Part shown: piece by piece, positions 59,173 through 64,000 of the stretch
How the letters are laid out: each line of letters starts with the position of its first letter
Numbering within the stretch: the first letter of the stretch is position 1
Source of the DNA: Streptococcus oralis subsp. dentisani
GTDB lineage: Bacteria; Bacillota; Bacilli; Lactobacillales; Streptococcaceae
NCBI RefSeq assembly: GCF_002096335.1
Contig: NZ_NCUW01000028.1
Span: 62,001 to 126,000, forward strand
DNA: 64,000 bases
Direction: 5' to 3'
Program-made: the position numbers and the translations under genes
The notes under the pieces: model-generated
Told to the model about the DNA's origin: nothing
Databases searched by the model: none
Seen by the model: the letters and a program-made list of their open reading frames with translations, nothing else

Positions 59173-59856
59173 ATGAAACCAGAAGAACAAAAAATTTTAG
59201 GGATTTTAGCAACCATTTTTGGAGCCATCGCACTTTTAGGTTCCTGGATTCCATTTGTTAACTATCTGTCATTTTTCATCGCCATTGTTGCATTTATCTT
59301 GGGAATTATCGGCCTTATCGTCAACCTCAAAAAACGAAAAACAATGGCCATTATCGGAACATCCCTCGCAATTGCTTCAGTTGTACTTTTCTTTACGACC
59401 CAGATACTGTACGCTAATGTCTACAAAGAGTTTGTCAGGGAGTTTAACCGTTCCTATAGAGAGGCAAGTTCCTCAATGGAACGCGAAGAAGAAAGCGGCT
59501 TGACAGATGATAGCAACGATTTCATCCCTGAAGAGGAGGAAGAGGATTCCTTCACTTGGACCCAAGAACAGTTCGACGCTTTAATTGAAGGTGACCTTGA
59601 TAACAAAGGAAAAGGTGGTACCAATTACAAGGATATTATCAACAAACACGGAAAGCCAGATTCCGAGTTTGACTTCACTCTTGGGGGTTACAATACGAAA
59701 AAAATCACCTATATCTCCATTGGAGACAAGACCAAGACTGTTACCTTAACTTTTGCAAAACAGGACAATGGACAGCTCTTGCTCGTCCAAAAACATGCAG
59801 TCGGTCTAGATCTAGAAAAAAACCAGCAACAAAGAGATTCTGGAACCAGAATCTAA
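59173..59856 (+). CDS. Membrane protein with DUF4190-like N terminus and extracellular domain, unknown function
   Basis: A 227-residue protein from the ATG at 59173 (AAGGGAG about 12 bases upstream; an in-frame ATG at 59152 is less likely). Three membrane segments lie in the first ~80 residues (DUF4190-like). A very acidic linker follows (FIPEEEEEDSF, ~115-125) and then a ~85-residue domain with YKDIINKHGKPDSEFDFTLGGYNTKKITY, which looks like the small beta-rich SmpA/BLIP-like folds. Function unknown. Divergent from marR behind a perfect promoter. Confidence 0.75.
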   Translation: MKPEEQKILGILATIFGAIALLGSWIPFVNYLSFFIAIVAFILGIIGLIVNLKKRKTMAIIGTSLAIASVVLFFTTQILYANVYKEFVREFNRSYREASSSMEREEESGLTDDSNDFIPEEEEEDSFTWTQEQFDALIEGDLDNKGKGGTNYKDIINKHGKPDSEFDFTLGGYNTKKITYISIGDKTKTVTLTFAKQDNGQLLLVQKHAVGLDLEKNQQQRDSGTRI

Positions 59857-59869
59857 GTTCCAATATAAA

Positions 59870-59900
59870 AAAACGAACAGTTAATAAAACTGTTCGTTTT
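59870..59900. terminator. Bidirectional terminator before yebC
   Basis: AAAACGAACAGTT and AACTGTTCGTTTT form a perfect 13-bp stem with a 5-base loop and T-runs on both strands, between convergent genes. Confidence 0.9.
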
Positions 59901-59904
59901 TCTA

Positions 59905-60621
59905 TTAGAATCCATCTACATTGGTATAGATCTTTTGTACATCTTCGTCGTCTTCAAGAACGCTGTAAAGTTTTTCAAAGGTTTCCAAATCTTCACCTGA
60001 CAACTCAACTTCTGACTGAGGAATCATTTCCAATTCAGTCACTTGGAATTCTTGGATACCTGACTCACGAAGGGCAACGATAGCCTTGTGAAGGTCAGTT
60101 GGCGCTGTGTAAACAGTGATTGTTCCATCTTCTGCTTCTACATCATCCACATCCACATCTGCTTCAAGCAACAGTTCAAAGATGGCATCCGCATCTTCAC
60201 CAGCAAATACAATAACACCTTTGTTATCGAAGAGGTAAGAAACTGAACCTGAAGCACCCATGTTTCCACCGTTTTTACCAAAAGCTGCACGGACATTGGC
60301 TGCGGTACGGTTGACGTTTGATGTCAAGGTGTCTACGATTAGCATCGAACCATTTGGTCCAAAGCCTTCGTAACGTCCTTCTGTAAAGGTTTCATCTGTG
60401 TTTCCTTTTGCTTTATCAATCGCTTTATCGATAACGTGTTTTGGCACTTGGGCTTGTTTGGCACGGTCGATAACGAATTTCAAAGCAGTGTTTGATTCTG
60501 GATCTGGATCACCTTTTTTAGCTGCTACATAGATTTCTACACCAAATTTTGCATATACTTTAGAGTTAGCTCCATCTTTAGCCGTTTTCTTGGCTACGAT
60601 ATTGGCCCATTTACGTCCCAT
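59905..60621 (-). CDS. YebC/PmpR-family regulator/translation factor
   Basis: A 238-residue YebC protein ([91 protein letters not shown]). The family binds DNA as a regulator in some bacteria and helps ribosomes through proline stretches in others. Length (~238) and lack of the N-terminal GHSKW form put it in the YeeI-like class of Firmicutes. AGGAG precedes the ATG. Confidence 0.95.
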   Translation of the reverse strand: MGRKWANIVAKKTAKDGANSKVYAKFGVEIYVAAKKGDPDPESNTALKFVIDRAKQAQVPKHVIDKAIDKAKGNTDETFTEGRYEGFGPNGSMLIVDTLTSNVNRTAANVRAAFGKNGGNMGASGSVSYLFDNKGVIVFAGEDADAIFELLLEADVDVDDVEAEDGTITVYTAPTDLHKAIVALRESGIQEFQVTELEMIPQSEVELSGEDLETFEKLYSVLEDDEDVQKIYTNVDGF

Positions 60622-60717
60622 TAGGAATCTCCTTTTTTCACATTTTAATCTTTCTTATTATAACACAAGTTTTTTCGATTTTCACTAGAGGAAATGGATT
60701 TTATTTAGCAAATCAAG

Positions 60718-62088
60718 CTAGGATGGTACTTTTGTTGCCAAGATTTCCTTGCCTTCTTTTATCAAGGGGTGACGGAAAAGCGAGAAGTAAAGTTGTATGG
60801 TCATGGCAACCCAGATGAGAGGTTCACAAAGGATGACCCCCCTATAGCCTGCCCAAGGGATAATCAAGACCACAAAAGCAATTTTACCGATTAGTTCGAT
60901 AAAACTAGATACCAGAGGAAGGACTTTTTGACCCAAACCCTGTAAACAATTCCGATAAATCAACAAAAGGCTCAAAATCGGATAAAAGGCTGAACTAATT
61001 TGCAGGTAGAGGCTACCATTTTCGACCAAGTAACCATCCGTTGAACTGGCCAAGAAGGAAATCAAGGTCGGACTAGCAAACAAGAGAAAGATACAGATAA
61101 AGCCTGCCCAGGACATACTCAGGCGACTGCCAATTCGAAGACCTTGAACAATGCGATCTGGTCGCTTAGCCCCAAGATTCTGAGAGGCAAGGGTCGTCAT
61201 GGCAGAAGAAATAGCCGTCATGGGAAGAAGAGCAAAAGCCATAATGCGTCGCGCCGCTGTTTGCGCACTAATAATCACTGCTCCAAAAGTATTGACAGAC
61301 GACTGTAAAATCACACTACCAATGGACACAATCGAACTCATCAATCCCATAGCCAAACCTTGCTCCAAGAGATCTGCATACAGGGCCTTGTTCCATTTAA
61401 AATGCTTGAGTTGAGGGAGCAGTTCCGGAACGCTCTTGCGGATATAATAAAAGCAAAGAACCGCTGATAACCCTTGTGAAATAATAGTAGCAAGTCCCGC
61501 AGATTGAACTCCCAGTTGCAGTTGCGTAATAAAATAGAGATCCAGAATCACATTGACCAAGGCAGAGAAAATCAGAAAACCAAGCGCAGCCAGACTATCA
61601 CCAATAGACCGCAACAAGCCTGCAAAGAGATTATAGGCAAAGCTGACGCCTACACAAGTCACAATCATAGAAATATATTGATAGGATTGGGGGAGGATTT
61701 CTACAGGAGTATCTAAATATTGCAAGAGTGGATACAGACCGACAAATCCCATCAGCATAACCAGAATGCTCAAAAGAGTACCTAGAATCCAAGTCGCTGC
61801 TACTGCTTCCTTGATTTTAGTGAAATTACGAGCCCCATAATAGCGGGCAATGACAATCCCCATGCCATTTCCAACACCAAGCGTAAAGCCTATAATCAAG
61901 TCAAAAATGGCAGTTGTCGCCCCTACTGCTGCCAAGGATTCTTGGCCAAGAAAACGCCCAACAATCAAGACGTCCGCAGTGTTATAGAGCTGTTGGAAAA
62001 TATTAGACAGCAAGATTGGAAAGGCAAAGCTTAACAGCGCAGGAAGAATAGGACCATGTATCAAGTCCACGGATCGTTTCTTATTCAT
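60718..62088 (-). CDS. MATE-family efflux transporter
   Basis: A 456-residue protein with twelve membrane segments in two halves, each opening with the MATE pattern (PILLSNIFQQLYNTADVLIVGRFLGQESLAAVGATT ~22-58; VNTFGAVIISAQTAARRIMAF ~265-285). Cation-coupled export of drugs or metabolites. Monocistronic and divergent from the GNAT gene. Confidence 0.92.
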   Translation of the reverse strand: MNKKRSVDLIHGPILPALLSFAFPILLSNIFQQLYNTADVLIVGRFLGQESLAAVGATTAIFDLIIGFTLGVGNGMGIVIARYYGARNFTKIKEAVAATWILGTLLSILVMLMGFVGLYPLLQYLDTPVEILPQSYQYISMIVTCVGVSFAYNLFAGLLRSIGDSLAALGFLIFSALVNVILDLYFITQLQLGVQSAGLATIISQGLSAVLCFYYIRKSVPELLPQLKHFKWNKALYADLLEQGLAMGLMSSIVSIGSVILQSSVNTFGAVIISAQTAARRIMAFALLPMTAISSAMTTLASQNLGAKRPDRIVQGLRIGSRLSMSWAGFICIFLLFASPTLISFLASSTDGYLVENGSLYLQISSAFYPILSLLLIYRNCLQGLGQKVLPLVSSFIELIGKIAFVVLIIPWAGYRGVILCEPLIWVAMTIQLYFSLFRHPLIKEGKEILATKVPS

Positions 62089-62197
62089 AAAGCTATTATA
62101 TCAGCTTTCTAGAGGAGCGACAAGGCTCTATCACTAAGTTTGCAATCAATTGCTTACAGAGAGACAATTTGCTATAATCAAGAAAAGGAGGTCACTT

Positions 62198-62752
62198 ATG
62201 AGTTTGACCAGTCAATTAATAACCGATGCATTTCCAGATCTTGATAAGGTTGAAAAGCTAAACAAGGAAGCATTCCCCGAGGAAGAACGAGTCCCTCTGT
62301 CAGAGTTTTTACGCTATCAAGATCGAGAAGACGCCCACTTTTTTGCCTTTTATAACCAAGAAGAGTTTGTCGGCTTTGCTTTCTCTATTTCCAACCCAAA
62401 GGCCTTCTATATCAGCTTTTTTGCCATCATGCCCCACTTGAGGAGCCATGGGTACGGAAAGGAAATCATCGAAAAGCTGACAGATTTTTACCAGCGAACC
62501 ATGTTGCTGGAAGTCGAGCGCTTGGATGAAGAATGCGATAACTTGGAGCAAAGAAAGGCCCGCATGGACTTCTATCGACAAAATGGCTTTAAAACAGCCA
62601 ATGCTTTTCTAGAGTACGATGATTTGAGTTTTGAAATTCTCTACCGTGGCGACTATTTTGACGAAGAAGCCTATCGCGACATCTTCCAAAAGTTACAGGA
62701 TGAGCATTATTTTGACTTTCATATCGAGTATCGTCGTTTTAGTGACCATTAG
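62198..62752 (+). CDS. GNAT-family N-acetyltransferase
   Basis: A 184-residue GNAT protein. The acetyl-CoA loop is LRSHGYGKEIIEKL (~82-95), preceded by the beta-4 strand YISFFAIMPH. ATG at 62198 with a perfect AAAGGAGG 8 bases upstream; the longer open frame from 62150 is rejected. Conserved in streptococci; substrate unknown (small molecule or protein amine). Confidence 0.87.
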   Translation: MSLTSQLITDAFPDLDKVEKLNKEAFPEEERVPLSEFLRYQDREDAHFFAFYNQEEFVGFAFSISNPKAFYISFFAIMPHLRSHGYGKEIIEKLTDFYQRTMLLEVERLDEECDNLEQRKARMDFYRQNGFKTANAFLEYDDLSFEILYRGDYFDEEAYRDIFQKLQDEHYFDFHIEYRRFSDH

Positions 62753-62770
62753 TTCTTTCATCTGAAACAA

Positions 62771-62810
62771 ACATAAAAAGTAGCAGTTCATTATCTGCTA
62801 CTTTTTATGT
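62771..62810. terminator. Bidirectional terminator between the GNAT gene and recA
   Basis: ACATAAAAAGTAGCAG and CTGCTACTTTTTATGT are perfect 16-bp arms with an 8-base loop; the distal arm touches the recA stop codon. Confidence 0.88.
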
Positions 62811-63961
62811 TATTCTTCAATTTCGATTTCAAGTCCATCACCTAGGTCAAGCGTTACTTCTTGGTTAGGTGCTAGATCTTCCGCAACAGAGGTAGGAGTT
62901 GTCCCTTCTTCATCTTCAATCAAGCCATATTGAACACGGACTTGGTGGTCAATGGCATCAAAGATTTCTGGGTGATCCGCCAAGTATTTCTTAGCATTTT
63001 CAGATCCTTGTCCGATTTTTTCACCCTTGTAAGAGTACCATGCTCCCGCTTTTTGGATAATATCGAGATCACTTGCAATCTTCAAGAGCTCACCAGTCTT
63101 AGAAATTCCTTCTCCGTACATGATTTCAACAAAGGCTTCCTTAAATGGAGGAGCCACCTTATTTTTAACAACCTTAATCTTGGTTTCCTTACCGACATTG
63201 GTATCTTTTTGGTCACCAGTTCCCTTGATTTGCGTACTTCCACGAACATCCAAACGCACCGAAGCATAAAATTTCAGAGCACGTCCACCAGGTGTTGTTT
63301 CTGGGTTTCCAAACATGACCCCAACTTTTTCACGCAATTGGTTGATAAAGATAGCAATTGTTTTGGTTTTATTGATAGAAGCTCCGAGTTTACGCATGGC
63401 CTGGCTCATCATACGAGCTTGCAAACCAACGTGACTGTCTCCAATATCCCCATCAATTTCCGCACGAGGCACAAGGGCCGCAACCGAGTCGATAACGACG
63501 AGGTCAACTGCACCTGAGTCAATCAATTTCCCTGCAATTTCAAGACCTTGCTCACCTGAGTCTGGTTGTGATAAGAGCAATTCGTCAATATTCACACCAA
63601 GGGCTGCTGCATAGGCTGGATCAAGTGCGTGTTCCGCATCGATAAAGGCTGCAATACCGCCTTCTTTTTGAGCTTGCGCAACAGCGTGAAGGGCAACGGT
63701 TGTTTTACCAGATGATTCTGGTCCATAGATTTCGATGATACGTCCCTTAGGATAACCACCTGAACCAAGAGCAATGTCCAGAGCCAATGAACCTGAACTC
63801 ATCACTTGAACTTTTTGCTCTGCACGCTCGCCCAAGCGCATGATTGAACCCTTACCAAAGTCTTTCTCAATCAATTTAAGAGCATCGTTCAATGCTTTTT
63901 CACGGTCTGCTCCAAATTTTTTCCCAATTTCATCTAATTTTTTTGTTGGTTTTTTCGCCAT
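62810..63961 (-). CDS. recA: Recombinase RecA
   Basis: A 383-residue RecA. Walker [10 protein letters not shown] (~77-85), Walker [11 protein letters not shown] (~150), L2 loop region [26 protein letters not shown] and an acidic C terminus ([12 protein letters not shown]) are all present. Strand exchange in repair and natural transformation. AGGAGAACAAA before the ATG. In streptococci recA normally follows cinA, so the gene to the right of the window is probably cinA (not visible here). Confidence 0.98.
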   Translation of the reverse strand: MAKKPTKKLDEIGKKFGADREKALNDALKLIEKDFGKGSIMRLGERAEQKVQVMSSGSLALDIALGSGGYPKGRIIEIYGPESSGKTTVALHAVAQAQKEGGIAAFIDAEHALDPAYAAALGVNIDELLLSQPDSGEQGLEIAGKLIDSGAVDLVVIDSVAALVPRAEIDGDIGDSHVGLQARMMSQAMRKLGASINKTKTIAIFINQLREKVGVMFGNPETTPGGRALKFYASVRLDVRGSTQIKGTGDQKDTNVGKETKIKVVKNKVAPPFKEAFVEIMYGEGISKTGELLKIASDLDIIQKAGAWYSYKGEKIGQGSENAKKYLADHPEIFDAIDHQVRVQYGLIEDEEGTTPTSVAEDLAPNQEVTLDLGDGLEIEIEE

Positions 63962-64000
63962 TTTGTTCTCCTATATTCTACTGGTCCTTAGACCTATCTT

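Noticed and set aside
62930..63517. 195-codon plus-strand frame inside recA
   Set aside because: Antisense to recA; no initiation signals.

Overview
The window is chromosomal DNA of a Mitis-group streptococcus (S. mitis, S. oralis, S. infantis or close relative). This follows from low G+C, streptococcal versions of the housekeeping proteins, a dexB-linked capsule (cps) locus and gene runs in pneumococcal order (UPF0371 gene-luxS-clpL; pflB-dinB-uppP; ilvB-ilvN-ilvC-ilvA). No IS element, prophage, tRNA, rRNA or CRISPR array was recognised.

Region 1 (1-11.3 kb, minus strand) is a Wzy-type cps operon. It has the regulatory/assembly genes cpsA-D, a short initial sugar-1-phosphate transferase, a DUF4422 protein, a LicD phosphotransferase, three glycosyltransferases, a Wzy polymerase and the start of an O-acyltransferase that runs off the left edge. 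Between the last glycosyltransferase and wzy lie two decayed genes: the first ~45 codons of another glycosyltransferase and the first ~80 codons of a Wzx flippase. A terminator-like hairpin and a competing 15-bp inverted repeat lie between the initial transferase and the serotype-specific genes. Two AliA/AliB-like peptide-binding lipoproteins separate cpsA from dexB (11.4-17.3 kb).

Region 2 (17.4-23.8 kb) holds a UPF0371 gene and luxS on the plus strand. Between them is a minus-strand five-gene module: ABC ATPase, two ABC-2 permeases, OmpR regulator and histidine kinase, resembling lantibiotic-protection modules. Region 3 (23.8-37.3 kb) has clpL with a CtsR-type promoter and a 29-codon leader ORF, pflB, dinB, a small membrane protein with a TetR regulator, uppP, a DUF2207 membrane protein and a two-gene amino-acid ABC importer. 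Region 4 (37.0-46.7 kb) has a 71-aa protein, an SPFH protein, ilvA, ilvBNC behind a CodY-like box, and rpsL-rpsG-fusA with an internal terminator and promoter before fusA.

Region 5 (46.8-50.6 kb) is a NarL-type two-component system with an ABC-2 transporter and two tiny membrane proteins, behind a perfect palindrome. Region 6 (50.7-54.9 kb) has fakA-like and asp23-like genes, rpmB, a LytTR regulator paired with a LiaF-like membrane protein, and a PAP2 phosphatase. Region 7 (55-64 kb) has a MarR regulator with a heterodimeric ABC exporter, three related MarR-type sites, a divergent membrane protein, yebC, a MATE exporter, a GNAT protein and recA.

Most operons are bounded by clear intrinsic terminators. 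The notable feature is the number of compact membrane-stress or antimicrobial-response modules (four regulator-membrane protein or regulator-transporter sets), each with a visible candidate operator.
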